A stretch of DNA of 64,000 nt. It comes from Hermatobates lingyangjiaoensis (lineage: Eukaryota; Arthropoda; Insecta; Hemiptera; Hermatobatidae). Numbering within the stretch: position 1 is the first letter of the stretch; every line of letters starts with the position of its first letter. The stretch lies in the NCBI GenBank assembly GCA_026182355.1, contig JAPFBL010000258.1, positions 62,001 through 126,000 of the forward strand, read 5' to 3'. Shown one piece after another: positions 1-64,000 of this stretch. The position numbers and the translations under genes are program-made. The notes beneath the pieces are model-generated. The model was not told where the DNA came from, ran no database searches, and was given only the letters and a program-made list of their open reading frames with translations.

Positions 1-313
1 ATGACAAGATTTCTGTCAGGAGGTCCACAAATTATCAAACTTTGATAAATATTGTTTAGACCTTAATCTCACAAGATAACATGATTGTCATAAATCTCAC
101 TGACCCGGATTTGACAAATACATACACACACACACACACACACGATATAATGTATTATCATTAACGATAATATCTTATAATCATTATAGATACACTTTCA
201 ACATTACCGATAATTCGAACAGTAATTAATCGTTAGGCTAAAAAAACAGGAATACATGTTAAAACATAATCTAACTGGAAATAACACAAGGAGATAATAA
301 ACAAAAAAAGAAA

Positions 314-319
314 TTTATT
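314..319 (-). terminator. candidate poly(A) signal of PARP1
   Basis: AATAAA on the minus strand about 170 nt beyond the stop codon. It is the only canonical hexamer I found between the stop and the window edge. The 1-488 stretch otherwise holds AT-rich sequence with a (CA)n run at about 124-143. Confidence 0.5.
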
Positions 320-488
320 GTGATGTTTAAACAAGAGGAACTAAAGTGTTAGGTAAAAAAAAACAGTGTTAATTAACAACACGGGTGATGACACAAACAT
401 ATCAATTACAGGCACTTAACAATATCAATATCGATTAAATTCTTATCAAAATGATAAGAAAATGATCGGACGGCCCACATATATCACA

Positions 489-54700
<54,212 letters not shown>

Positions 54701-54790
54701 ACTACAAACCTCTCAAGCAACTGTTGACCGGCTGACAATTTCGAATCGTTTTATGGAGGTTACAACATCTTAACTTCCCTCCAACTAAAA
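54701..54790 (-). promoter_or_regulatory. PARP1 5' UTR / promoter-proximal flank
   Basis: Immediate upstream sequence, less AT-rich than its surroundings. No TATA box or initiator that I can support; the transcription start is unknown. Confidence 0.35.
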
Positions 54791-55695
54791 AGTTTTTGAA
54801 AGAAAACAAAAATTACCCTAGTATTAAAGTAAAGAAATAAATTAAGCAAAATATGTAAATAATTCGAGAATCATCTAAAATAAAAATAAAAAGTTGTTTT
54901 TATAAACTATTTGTTGTTTTATGAAATGACAGGTAAAAAAATAGACCTCAGTACAGCAGCAAAAAGATTCTTGTTAATTTCTAATATTTTTCTAACTAAT
55001 TAAATAATCAGAAAATATGTTAAAGTAATAAATGGCAACTCAGTTCATCATTTAATAAAATAATAACATGGATGTATGCATATTTCTTATTAAACAATTG
55101 TACATTAAATTTTAAAGTCCAGTCAAGTTGACGATTTATTAAAGACAAGCATTTGATGACTTTCCGGAAATTTAACACATGCACAATTTGTTAAACATTT
55201 AAATTGTGCTGCTAACAAGAACCGTTGTTTGGTGTAAAAATCTTTGTCTAATTTCTAAACTTCTGTATGTTGATTTTTATTTGGTATGTTTTTGTTATGA
55301 AATATTTTACATCATAAAATATTATCGTATTATCCTAATATTTTTTTCTTGCTATTGTATTTATAACAGTAAAACTTTTGTTTGATATTATTAAAGACTT
55401 GTCTCCTTATTGTCGCTAAAATGTTTTGATGCTCTTATCAGTAACTTCATTTCACCTTTCTTTTAGAAATGCTATCCTTATCTAAAGGATACTAGTTCAT
55501 GTAACTAGCTTACTTGACTTTTATCCTCTTTAATGCCTTGCAAGATGGTACAGAAATAGATGTAGTTATGGAATTGTTTTTAAGTAGTTGATCATATAAT
55601 CTTTATATAAAAACTATAAAGGTTAGGTTTTTATGAAAAGTTTTTTAATTGGCTTTCTAGTTACCTTAACTAATCATGGTCACAATGAAAATTTG
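54791..55695. other. upstream intergenic DNA without recognisable content
   Basis: AT-rich, no long ORF, no repeat family recognised. Confidence 0.5.
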
Positions 55696-55700
55696 TAATA

Positions 55701-56395
55701 CCGTCTTTTTCAGAAAATAAGATACTGTCTTACTTTCTTTTTAGGTCCAGAATACGTGCTAGGGCTTATTTTCGGGGGAGGGACTTCAAGTTCAATTAGT
55801 AGATTTATAAATATTTGTTAATTATTTATTTATGTGCAGAAATTTAAATTTATTTAATTGCAGGTATTTCATCTTCTTCTGGAAGATCGTCATAAATTAT
55901 CAAATGTTGAATTCCATAATGATTTTTCTCCTAATCTATTTCCTGTAGAATCATTGGTCTGAATCTCTCATATCTTGCAATATAGCTATCGTTAAATGAA
56001 TACTTTTAGTCTAAGTAGCCTGTTCATAGTGCATTGAAAACACAGCAGTCAGTTAATTTATCCCATGAATTTTTTTACCCAATTCACAACTTCTTGTAAG
56101 CTTAGATTTACAAAATTACCTAGTTGATTTTAACCATTCTGTTTTCAATATATTCATTGATTTCCATCAGCAAATGACTCTTGAATGGCATGTTTATTAA
56201 TTTCAAGTGTTTGGAGGTAGGGTGTCATTCCTACTGGAATCATTATTTGATCAATCTTCCTCTCAGTAAGAAGGTTTTTCTTGTCTAAGTCTAAGTTTCT
56301 CAACTTAGCCACAATTAAAAGAAAAAGTACTATCAGGCCAGTAGACCTGATTAGTCTATTGTCAATGGCAAAGTTATACATATATTATTATACCA
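55701..56395 (-). pseudogene. pogo/Tigger-like transposase fragment
   Basis: The + left end TACCGTCTTTTTCAGAAAAT equals the terminus of 7185-7711. On the minus strand 56154-56381 encodes KIDQIMIPVGMTPYLQTLEI, resembling the IPGG.T..LQPLDV motif of pogo-type DDE transposases, followed by broken C-terminal sequence containing WVKKFM. The right terminal repeat is not seen. Confidence 0.6.
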
Positions 56396-57080
56396 AAAAG
56401 ACGAAAATATCAATGACATAGAGATCTTCAAACGCAATTATGTATAATTCTAGTAACGTATCATATTCAAACATTAGCAATAAATCTTGATACGCAATGT
56501 TTCCTTCAGTTTTGTCAAAATGTTCCAATATTTTAAAATATTGCCTTTTGCTGAGTTACTGTCTGTCAGTAGAGCAGAACTCTTCTTCTACTCGAGGTCA
56601 ACTTCTACTTCTCGATGAAAACGAGGTCAACAAATTGAAGGGAGTGTTATTATTTTTCGTATTCTTTTCTTATAATTTTATAATAATAAAATTCTTATAT
56701 TGGTGATTTTTAATCTCTATCAAAACTTGATTTCTTTTTTACAATATATTTTATACATTTTAACAAAAGTATATTGTTGTTTTTCCAAAAATATTATTGG
56801 ATTTTTGTAAAATAATCAAATTTGCAAGAACTATGTCCTCTATGTCGTTCCTTTAAGCACGTTACCAATATAATGGAATTATTTGATTATTAGATATTTA
56901 TTTCTTTGTAATCAACTTTTTTCAATAATATAGATAAGTATAATTCAATTTTTTTTTAAGTCACAGGTTGTTTACAGATGATAAAATATCTGTGGACATT
57001 TTAATCAACATATGAAAATCTTTATTGTTTACTGATAATCTCAACATTCTAGATTATAATTATTGAGACCTTTTTAATAG
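56396..57080. other. AT-rich intergenic DNA, nothing recognised
   Basis: No gene, repeat or RNA that I can support. Confidence 0.5.
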
Positions 57081-57084
57081 ATTT

Positions 57085-57262
57085 TAATAAACTGAGACCT
57101 TTCAACCTTAACAAACGGTCTTTGTCAGAGTAAGTTGGGTTTTTGACTCTGACGAAGACAGCTTGTTATGGTTAAAAGATCTTAGTCTTCTTTTTCCTAT
57201 TTCTTCTTGTGGTTTGATCATTGAATGTTATTTCACGTGTTTATTGTGAAATCTTGTTATTA
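57085..57262. mobile_element. CTGACGA-family foldback
   Basis: The right arm reads GACT, CTGACGA, AGACAG hairpin, TTAAAA, GATCTT, AGTC (about 57146-57190) and ends TTTCACGTGTTTATTGTGAA. The GAAA is mutated to AAAA, so probably inactive. The left arm is short. Confidence 0.65.
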
Positions 57263-58370
57263 ATATAAATATATATATATGTCATCTAGAGCTAAGAAAA
57301 CAGAATGAAGAATAGGTCAGTTGAAAGGGAATAAGAACAGACAGGGGCTGTATTATCAACAGTATAAATCCCTTGAGGTTTTGAAACCGTTAGGTGGTCA
57401 AACCGGCTAAAGCTACCTGCACTGCAATACCCTTTTATCTAGGATTTATTACCTACCTTTCTCTATGTTCAACCCTTTTTGACTTTATAACCTGTTTATT
57501 GCATACCTGAATTTACTAGTTTACTTAAATGAAAAATTTCGTACGAAATAATGTAAATTACAGCCCTAAAAAAATTAAAAATTTTCTTTTTAAGAAATAT
57601 TTATCATGTTAATATATAGCGAAATATTATTAGTTAATTGCCAGTACAGTGGACGGCGCTTACGTTATCACTTCTGGTAACACTGGCCGATTAATAACAT
57701 TAACGAAAGAAATGAAAATTACCATTTTGCCGTTAATGAGGGTTAAAAAAAAATCAAATAAACGAAATATGTAATAAATAGTACAATTGAAAGTTGTTAT
57801 ACTTACTATTTAAAGTATAACTATATATAACGAGTTATTTAGTTAGGAAATCTTCCAGCTTTCTCTGCTTAAAGCCTTTTCGAAGCAAATCGTTTATAAA
57901 CGACTCGTATTCATAATGAAGTTCAAGTTCAGAAGATTTATTTTAAACTCCAAGCTTTAACACGATAAGAGTTTTCCATATTTCCTTATTGTTACTTGGT
58001 TTTTCAGTAAAAATGTCCTCTATTGTTGTAGTGATTGTGTAGTGGTTGTAGTGATATACGAGAAACCAACTATCTTGAAACAGTTTTGAATTATTTCTTC
58101 AGAAATATGCTCCCGAGTCATCTTCTCGGGTATTTTTATAAACCTGTTTTGGTATTATTGCGCGTAGCCTGCTTCTTCAGCAATATCGCGAGTAATAACA
58201 GAACAGATTGATGCCTTTTAACGTGAAAGCTCTTTCGCTGCATCTCGTGAGCATTAAGCCCTAGCAGAGGACAGAGGCAAACTAAAGCCTCCGAGATACG
58301 CTTGAGGTGGACCACGCAGAGGCGAGCTTTCACGACCTTACATCACTTAAAACAACAAAACAAAAGAAAA
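57263..58370. other. intergenic DNA, mostly unrecognised
   Basis: AT-rich. A GC-richer patch at 58180-58330 (GAGATACGCTTGAGGTGGAC) recurs in inverted form near 62275-62320, indicating an unclassified dispersed repeat. Confidence 0.5.
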
Positions 58371-58379
58371 AACCATTAG

Positions 58380-58735
58380 TTGTGCAATCCATAATTGTTT
58401 GGTATTTACTCATTCTGAGGTAAAATGGATAAACAACCAAAAGTCTCCATACAAATATGAAGTTTTATTTAACTGCAACGTGTTTCGCACACGTTGTTGC
58501 TTGTTCAATAAAACTTCATTTTTGAGTGGAGACTTTTGGTTGTTTATCCATTTTACCTCAGGAAAAGAAAAAACGTTTGTCCTACGTAGTATTAAACTAA
58601 AATAAGAACTCTATTGCAGTGCAATCAGTTATTATGTGGTATTTATTCATTGTAGGGTAAAAAGCTAATTAAACAGTCTCCACATATAAAAATTTAATCG
58701 TATAAACAACGCGTTTCAACACGTAATGGAGCCTT
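58380..58735. mobile_element. two foldback-family elements side by side
   Basis: 58380-58565 is a short foldback of the 21175-21400 family (GGTATTTACTCATTCTGAGG ... CATTTTACCTCA) lacking the hammerhead core. 58610-58735 is a left arm of the 24606-24886 family. Confidence 0.65.
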
Positions 58736-58789
58736 TGATCTATGCGTTAGATAGCTTGTCACAACTGGTAATCTGTTATAGCATAGATT

Positions 58790-59330
58790 CCCAAAGGGGG
58801 TTCATCAACTGGGGTTTCAGGAAAAAAATTTTTCTAACTTATTTTTTTGTGGGTATGGATTTATACTGTGTTTCTTGTGAATCATGAGACCGAATAATAC
58901 TTATAAACATAAGTAGAAGTGGTCAAAATTTTATTCATATTTAGGATGAATTACTAGTCAGTTTTTGGAGCTATCTGATTCCCGAAATTCTTTCTATTGT
59001 AAAAATAGCACTTCACACATTACTACCACTTCCCACTACCTACTTATGTAAAACCGGATTTAACTTTTATACTGCCATAAAAACTAAATACCAAAGTAGA
59101 CTTAATGCTCGGTCTGGCTTGAGAATCAAACTTTCAACTAAAAAATCAAAAATAATTACAAAATAAACTCTTTGTTAAAGTTGCTAATAATTCTGTTTCA
59201 TGTGTTATGTACTTGTGGAAAATATGAAAATTCAAATCTTTTAGTTATGAATTTTTTATTCGAAAAATACACATTGCAGTAATATTACTTTTTAATTGTT
59301 TTTAAACATACATACTATTTATAAAAGGCT
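58790..59330 (+). pseudogene. hAT-family remnant with transposase C-terminus (third copy)
   Basis: 58945-59150 encodes in degraded form SFWSYLIPEI, HTLLPLPTTYLCK and KTKYQSRLNARSGLRIKLST. The same truncated segment as at 27312-28026 and 30550-31236, more diverged. Confidence 0.7.
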
Positions 59331-59334
59331 GAAC

Positions 59335-60170
59335 TCAACAAAAAAAAACCTCCCTCCAGGTTTGGAAACTACTTGATAACAATAACCTGATGTTCTGCTC
59401 ACAATAAACGATATATTTATATTTAAAAGATAAGGAATTCCGATAATATTAACCGACTGATAACATTATCCGTGATTAAATCAAGGGGTGTCTACTTTAT
59501 TTTTTATTAAAAAAAATCACTCTTTGAAGTACGCAATTTAAGTATATTTAATACTAGACTACCCGTGACCCTTTGTGTCACTCAGAAATTATAACAATAG
59601 GTATTGAAATTAAATCTCTGAACATGATTGACAGAGATAATTTTAATTGTTGTTTCTAAGGTTATAAACCGTAATAATTGTTGTTATTAAGGCACGGAAA
59701 CAGATTCTTATATGGCCAACCTTTTGATATAGTATTCTTAACATAATTCAAGATATATAAACAGTAAGTATATTTAGAAAAATCAAAGTCATTTAAGAAT
59801 AAAAAGAAATCATTTATTTTATCATATAAATAAATAAAACACCAGTTCAAGTTATATATACAATGAAATATATTTAAAAGAAACAAAACTTGTAAATTAA
59901 AATGTTAAATTATTCACCTAAAATTAAATAAAATTAAAGAAAGGAATGGGTCTTTATAATGTCACCTTAGAACATTCGAATTTTATCTGACAGTTGTGTT
60001 CAAGTTTGTTTCTAAAATTAACATTTGTTACATTTATTTATAATACATTTGCAGACACTTGCGTGTCTTTGTGCACTTTTGGGAATATAGCGATAATTTT
60101 CTTTTATTTAACATTATTCAGGTAATAAATAATATATATATTATAATTTCAGGTTTCTAATTCCACGGAA
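59335..60170. other. AT-rich intergenic DNA, nothing recognised
   Basis: No gene or repeat that I can support. A 74-codon minus-strand ORF (59662-59886) is composed of low-complexity residues. Confidence 0.5.
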
Positions 60171-60179
60171 AATGGGTGA

Positions 60180-60975
60180 ACAAACAAACATACTTACGAA
60201 CTATATATATATAGATATTCATCTTTACTTAATTGCAGATCATACCATCTGCAATTTGGTTCCATGAATTATGAACTATACAGTCTATGAGGTCTAACGG
60301 GATATTAGTGGATAGAGAACTTACATCTAATGAAACTAAACGGTATCCATCTGGTATTATTTTAACTTAAATAGAACTTTTAAATTGGAATGAATCTTTT
60401 ATATTATATTTATCTGTGCAGATGTGCTGCAACAGACTGGTATTATATTTTGCTGTAAGATAAGTGGGGGCTATTTTCAAAACTAATTACTGGGCGAAGG
60501 GGTTTGTTTTCTTAGTGCATTTTTATTGAGCCATACAATCTTGAGAGTTGATTATTCTTTATGATTAGTTCTGATTTAGCTTTTAAATCTGTCTTCTTAT
60601 CTTTATACAAATTAGTTATCAGTTTATTGTTTTTTGATTGCAGAGACAGTGTTGGGTTTTTTCTTTTATCTAATTTGCTATATGTGGAGTTATCACTTAG
60701 CAACTGTTTAATTTTGTTCTCGTATTCATTTTTATCCATGATTACTGTTTGATTTGTTTCATCTAATTTTAGTACCAATAGTTGTGGATTTCTCCGTAAA
60801 AAATGTTTAGCCGAGTTTACTAGTTTATTCATAGGGTCATAGTTTTTGTTTAATTTTAAAGTTATTAAGAATATTAACACATCTAGCTCTCAGTTGGTTT
60901 TGTTTCTCCTTGTCTGTAATTTCTCTAATAATATTTTCAACATCTGATATTATCTGGCTTGTTAGGAAATGCATA
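60180..60975 (-). pseudogene. Penelope-like element, pre-RT and RT motif A region
   Basis: In three frames on the minus strand: SDVENIIREITDKEKQNQLR (60890-60970), then NPQLLVLKLDETNQTVIMDK and SRLYGSIKMH (60512-60800), then YRLVSLDVSSLSTNIPLDLI (about 60270-60340). The D-x2-N-x-VIMDK block, the LYG.PK.H motif and SLDV.SL.TNIPL are reverse transcriptase motifs typical of Penelope-like elements. Frameshifts and stops make it a relic. Confidence 0.8.
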
Positions 60976-61079
60976 CGGAACATACATGTATACATGTATA
61001 CGGAACACCAAATTTTGGGCCAAAACTAAGAATGTGCAAAATATCTTGTGGAATATTTAGTATCTGTTAAATTAACTAC

Positions 61080-61330
61080 CCATGTCTTGTTTAAAGTAGT
61101 CAATTTTTGAAAAAAAAAAACGTTTTCGGGAGAAAAGAGAGAGGCAAGGAGATGGAGCACATCTCCGGTGTGCTTGGTCTCTCTCTCTCTCTCCCTCCCC
61201 CTCTCTCTCTCCCTCCCTCCCTCTCGCTCAATCTATACTTCCCTCTCTCTCCCTCCCTCTCTCTCTCTCTCACTCTCTCTCTTTTTTCTCTTGAACATGG
61301 ATTTTCCGAAAATATGAGTTAGTAAGGTTG
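61080..61330 (+). repeat. (CT)n microsatellite within a decayed hammerhead-type palindrome
   Basis: CT-rich run at 61178-61292. It is followed by CTTGAACATGGATTTTCCG then AAAATATGAGTTAGTAAGG, a decayed copy of the CTGAAGACGGATTACCCG block of 63752-63782. Confidence 0.65.
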
Positions 61331-62570
61331 TTTCTTTAATCTATATAACCACTAGGTATATAAACTAAATACCTGTTCCACGTTGCGATCGCAAACTTTG
61401 TAATTCAAATAGTTCATAAAAATACAAAAAACGTTTAAAATAAAGGGAAAAATGATTTCATAGACTGAATAAGCTTTGATAAAAATTTAATTTTATTCAT
61501 ATAGTGCAAAAACAAATAAAACATTTGTGATCCAATCATAATAATAAAAACAAAACGATATTGTAAGATAAACAAAAAAAAAATGTGCTCATTTAACAAA
61601 AATAACACAATTATAAAATATATATTGATTTTTTGTCATGTATATTTTTAAAAATAATTATAATGAGTTAACAAAAAATACCAAGTACGTATTTGTTTTA
61701 GAAAAAAAAAAAATAATTATTATTTTAAATTTAAATTACTATAAATCGGAAGTGGAAAACTAAAAACAAGTTATAATTACAATAAATTAGGAATGCATGT
61801 GTAATGATGATAATAATAGAATTATAATAATCAGGAAGATAAGAGAGTCACGAACAGGATGATAAGGTAATACAGGCGTGGAGAACCTGCGGCCTTGAGG
61901 ACGTATGAGGCCTTTTGAATCATAAAGTATGGACCTTCTTCGGTATGTTGAAAACTTGGGTATTGCCACCTAAGTGATCTTCATGTTGGCTAACGTCCAT
62001 ATCATGTTGAATCACCGGTTCTCGTAAGATCTAAATACGCATGAGAAATGTTAATGTTCTGGTTTTCTTTACATAAAAGCCTAAAATAACGGGAGTTTAT
62101 TTTCCAGTTTTGTGGTATAAAACTAAGTGTTAGAAGTTAAAAAATATCAAAAAAATATGCCTTTTTTTAAATTTTATTAAGAAGAATATTTTTTGTTTAG
62201 TGGGACTTTTTTGCTTTGCTTTTATTAAATAGTTATAAGATTCGTATTTTTTTTTTTTTTTTTTTTTGGTGAAGTAGGGTCGTGGAAGCTCGCCTCCGCG
62301 TGGTCCACTTTGGGCGTATCTCGAAGGTTTTGTTTAATAATAAACAAATTATAAACGAAGGCAGTGAGGACACTGCTGAGTCATTTGAAGGATGCAAAAC
62401 AGTTTTAGAAACACTGATCAAATAATATAATGATAGATTCAAGGATTTTATAAAATAACTATTATATAAGAATATGCTTATCCATTCGTGGTGGCCTTTT
62501 GGGGAAGTGGATGGTGCTAAAATGGCATTTACTCCAAGAAAGGTTCCCCAACCCATGAGCTAGAACAATA
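61331..62570. other. AT-rich intergenic DNA, nothing recognised
   Basis: No gene. Contains poly(T) (62249-62267) and the GCTCGCCTCCGCGTGGTCCA repeat (about 62288-62310) also seen at 58290-58330. Confidence 0.5.
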
Positions 62571-62639
62571 TAATACAATATATATATATATAATATTATA
62601 TTATATATTATTTGGCTTTTATCTCTTTATCTTCCCTGT

Positions 62640-62813
62640 CTACCTTTCCTCCGAAAGTTGGCTACACTGTTCGAGTGCTTCAGTTCGAACGCCAAGTCAG
62701 TCGTTATCAGCCTTTGGAGCGATTCACATCTTTTCCTGAAGACGAGGACATCGAAATATAGTAGTGAGTTCAGTGATTTCTTTTCTATGTGTTCTTTTAA
62801 AAATTCTAGTTTG

Positions 62814-62850
<37 letters not shown>
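62640..62850 (+). mobile_element. Penelope-type terminal segment with hammerhead-like block and (TA)n(GA)n
   Basis: At about 62735-62775: TTC, CTGAAGA, CGA...TCG hairpin, AAA, TATAG, GTAGTGAG. This is a degenerate relative of the 22672-22801 motifs. Ends in (TA)n and (GA)n at 62815-62854. Confidence 0.55.
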
Positions 62851-62854
<4 letters not shown>

Positions 62855-62859
62855 GTTTC

Positions 62860-62960
62860 GTTGAACACGATAGAGTATTCCCCTCTGGGGAATTTTCCTT
62901 GCAACTTTTTCCAGTTTGCGAAAGATCCTTTTTTCGTTGTTAGAACAAAGGTTTATGTTT
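62860..62960 (-). pseudogene. Penelope-like N-terminal ORF fragment
   Basis: Minus strand NINLCSNNEKRIFRKLEKVA then RKIPQRG, following directly on the hammerhead-like motif 62960-63002. The IFRKLEK motif matches the fragments at 23735-24040 and 28560-28715. Confidence 0.6.
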
Positions 62961-63002
62961 GTCGACGCGTTTCGACTGTCGGCTACAGTCATTTTCAAGA
63001 CA
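62960..63002 (-). ncRNA. hammerhead-like motif with TTGAAAA core (C3U/G8A), GUC site and perfect stems
   Basis: Minus strand: TGTC, TTGAAAA, stem II GACTG with CAGTC around TAGCCGA, GAAA, CGCG, U16.1, C17, GACA. Stem I TGTC/GACA (4 bp) and stem II (5 bp) are perfect, and the GUC triplet is intact. Only core positions 3 and 8 depart from consensus, and they do so as a potential U-A pair. Confidence 0.6.
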
Positions 63003-63073
63003 TAGTTATGGAGTCAGGTTAGGTGGGTTATACGTTCATTTTCATTTTTGCATTTCACATTCCTGTGGATTAT

Positions 63074-63550
63074 CTACTTTAATGCCCGTTCGTCCTCTTT
63101 GTACTCTTCAGTATACTGGTTCCTGTAGTACACTTTATGGACTGTGCTGCTTGGGCCAGCTGTTTGATTTGAGGTGCTGGTCCTTGTTTTGAGGTAAGCA
63201 TTGACTACTCTGTCGAAGGATGCGTTGCTGTAACCGTTGTTAATGAAGGTTTGTCGCAGTTGTGACATTCGTTCATGAAATAGTTGCCACGTTGAGGATG
63301 TCTTGTAGGTCCTATGCACCAGGGCATTTATAGTTCCAGTTTTATAGCGTTCGGGGCACTCGCTTTTTTCGTTTATATAAATTCCTTAGTCTGTTGGTTT
63401 CTAGTACACGGATGTGGTATAACTTGATCTCCAGGCGTCAATATGTACGTCGAGAAAGTTAATTTCGCCTTCTTCATGCGTAAAGTTTAGTCCTGACACG
63501 TTTTGAAATGCTGCTTTTAGTGCTTGTAGTTCTTCACTGGAATTAGTGAC
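63074..63550 (-). pseudogene. Penelope-like element, RT C-terminal region
   Basis: Minus strand, nearly one frame with two stops: GLNFTHEEGEINFLDVHIDA, then TTSVY-stop-KPT, then CPERYKTGTINALVHRTYKT, LFHERMSQLRQTFINNGYSN and FDRVVNAYLKT. The INFLDV segment and the R.TF..NGY......V..YL end are characteristic of Penelope-like RTs. The catalytic YxDD region and any GIY-YIG domain are not in the fragment. The hammerhead at 62960-63002 follows it, as expected for the element's terminal repeat. Confidence 0.8.
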
Positions 63551-63819
63551 TATATATATATATATATATATATATTTCACTTAATTAAACGAAACACGAT
63601 CCAAACTTTTCACAATACGAGTACAAAATTCAAGAACAGTAACATACAGAGTAAGGAAACACATTTACAGACTCAAATTTTCGGGTAATCCGTCTTCAAG
63701 AGAAAAGAAAAAGGGCATGTCTACAACGTGCTTGGTCTCCCTTTCTATTTTCTCCTGAAGACGGATTACCCGAAAATTTGAGTCTGTAAGTGTGTTACTC
63801 TTCTTGAATTTTGAACGGG

Positions 63820-63858
<39 letters not shown>

Positions 63859-64000
63859 TGAGTAGCAGTTTTCTTCTCAACGCGAGTACTTCGCACTTCT
63901 TCCCGATGACGACGGATGTCGAAATATCGAAGTGAGTTCTGTAGTGTCTTTCTGTGTTCTTTTCTATGTGTCAAAGTTTATATATATATATATATATATA
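63551..64000. mobile_element. Penelope-type foldback and (TA)n, running off the window
   Basis: (TA)n at 63551-63574; inverted arms 63600-63712 and 63722-63815 with a hammerhead-like motif on each; (TA)n 63821-63858; then a CCGATGA block at about 63893-63935 (GACG hairpin, GAAA, TAUC, GAAGTGAG); (TA)n again at the window end. Confidence 0.65.
63752..63782 (+). ncRNA. hammerhead-like motif, short stem II
   Basis: CTC (63752-63754), CTGAAGA (63755-63761), stem II reduced to GG...CC, GAAA (63772-63775), AUU, U17 (63779), GAG (63780-63782). Stem I CTC/GAG pairs. The mirror copy is at 63671-63701. Confidence 0.45.

Noticed and set aside
58136..58333. 65-codon minus-strand ORF
   Set aside because: Overlaps an unclassified dispersed repeat that recurs near 62290; no domain recognised.
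59662..59886. 74-codon minus-strand ORF
   Set aside because: AT-driven composition (Asn, Tyr, Phe, Ile) without any recognisable motif.
61107..61322. 71-codon ORF rich in Leu and Ser
   Set aside because: Generated by the (CT)n microsatellite.

Overview
This is one locus of a repeat-saturated eukaryotic genome, most likely an arthropod and probably an insect. The whole coding content is a single intron-rich gene on the minus strand that encodes PARP1 (poly(ADP-ribose) polymerase 1). The TTAGG-like tails of its tRNA-derived SINEs, the hAT, mariner and R1/jockey-type retroelements and the abundant (TA)n tracts fit an arthropod. The species cannot be told from the sequence.

The start codon is at 54700 and the stop at 489-491. 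I rebuilt 18 exons by hand from splice sites, reading phase and family homology. They encode zinc finger 1, zinc finger 2, the zinc-3/PADR1 fold, BRCT, WGR, the helical regulatory domain and the ADP-ribosyltransferase domain with its H-Y-E residues. About 900 residues are recovered. Roughly 110 residues, from the end of zinc finger 2 to the start of PADR1, are missing. They should lie between 33295 and 45626, which is the interval filled by a 10-kb satellite and by about 1 kb of corrupted-looking sequence.

The introns are almost entirely repeats. (1) Dispersed palindromic (foldback) elements and fragments carry hammerhead-ribozyme-like cores: CTGANGA, a hairpin, GAAA, a self-complementary stretch, then UH. 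They travel with coding fragments of Penelope-like retroelements, namely reverse transcriptase pieces at 60.2-61.0 and 63.1-63.5 kb and N-terminal ORF pieces at 22.2, 23.8, 28.6 and 62.9 kb. (2) A 133-bp satellite (34.5-45.2 kb) is derived from a rearranged tRNA-SINE, of which a source-like copy lies at 50.1 kb. (3) There are many minisatellites, some with dimeric higher-order structure, and one of them has duplicated a PARP1 exon end with its 5' splice site. (4) hAT elements show 8-bp target duplications, and there are mariner and pogo-like remnants, non-LTR 3' ends and a 5S-rRNA-like sequence.

Region by region: 0.5-16.6 kb holds the catalytic, helical and second WGR exons with foldbacks and minisatellites. 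16.6-33.3 kb holds the first WGR, BRCT and PADR1 exons with Penelope-type debris, a palindromic 159-bp array and hAT remnants. 33.3-45.6 kb is the satellite. 45.6-54.7 kb holds the zinc-finger exons. 54.7-64 kb is upstream flank with a pogo-like fragment, a hAT remnant and two Penelope-like fragments, and no second host gene that I can support.
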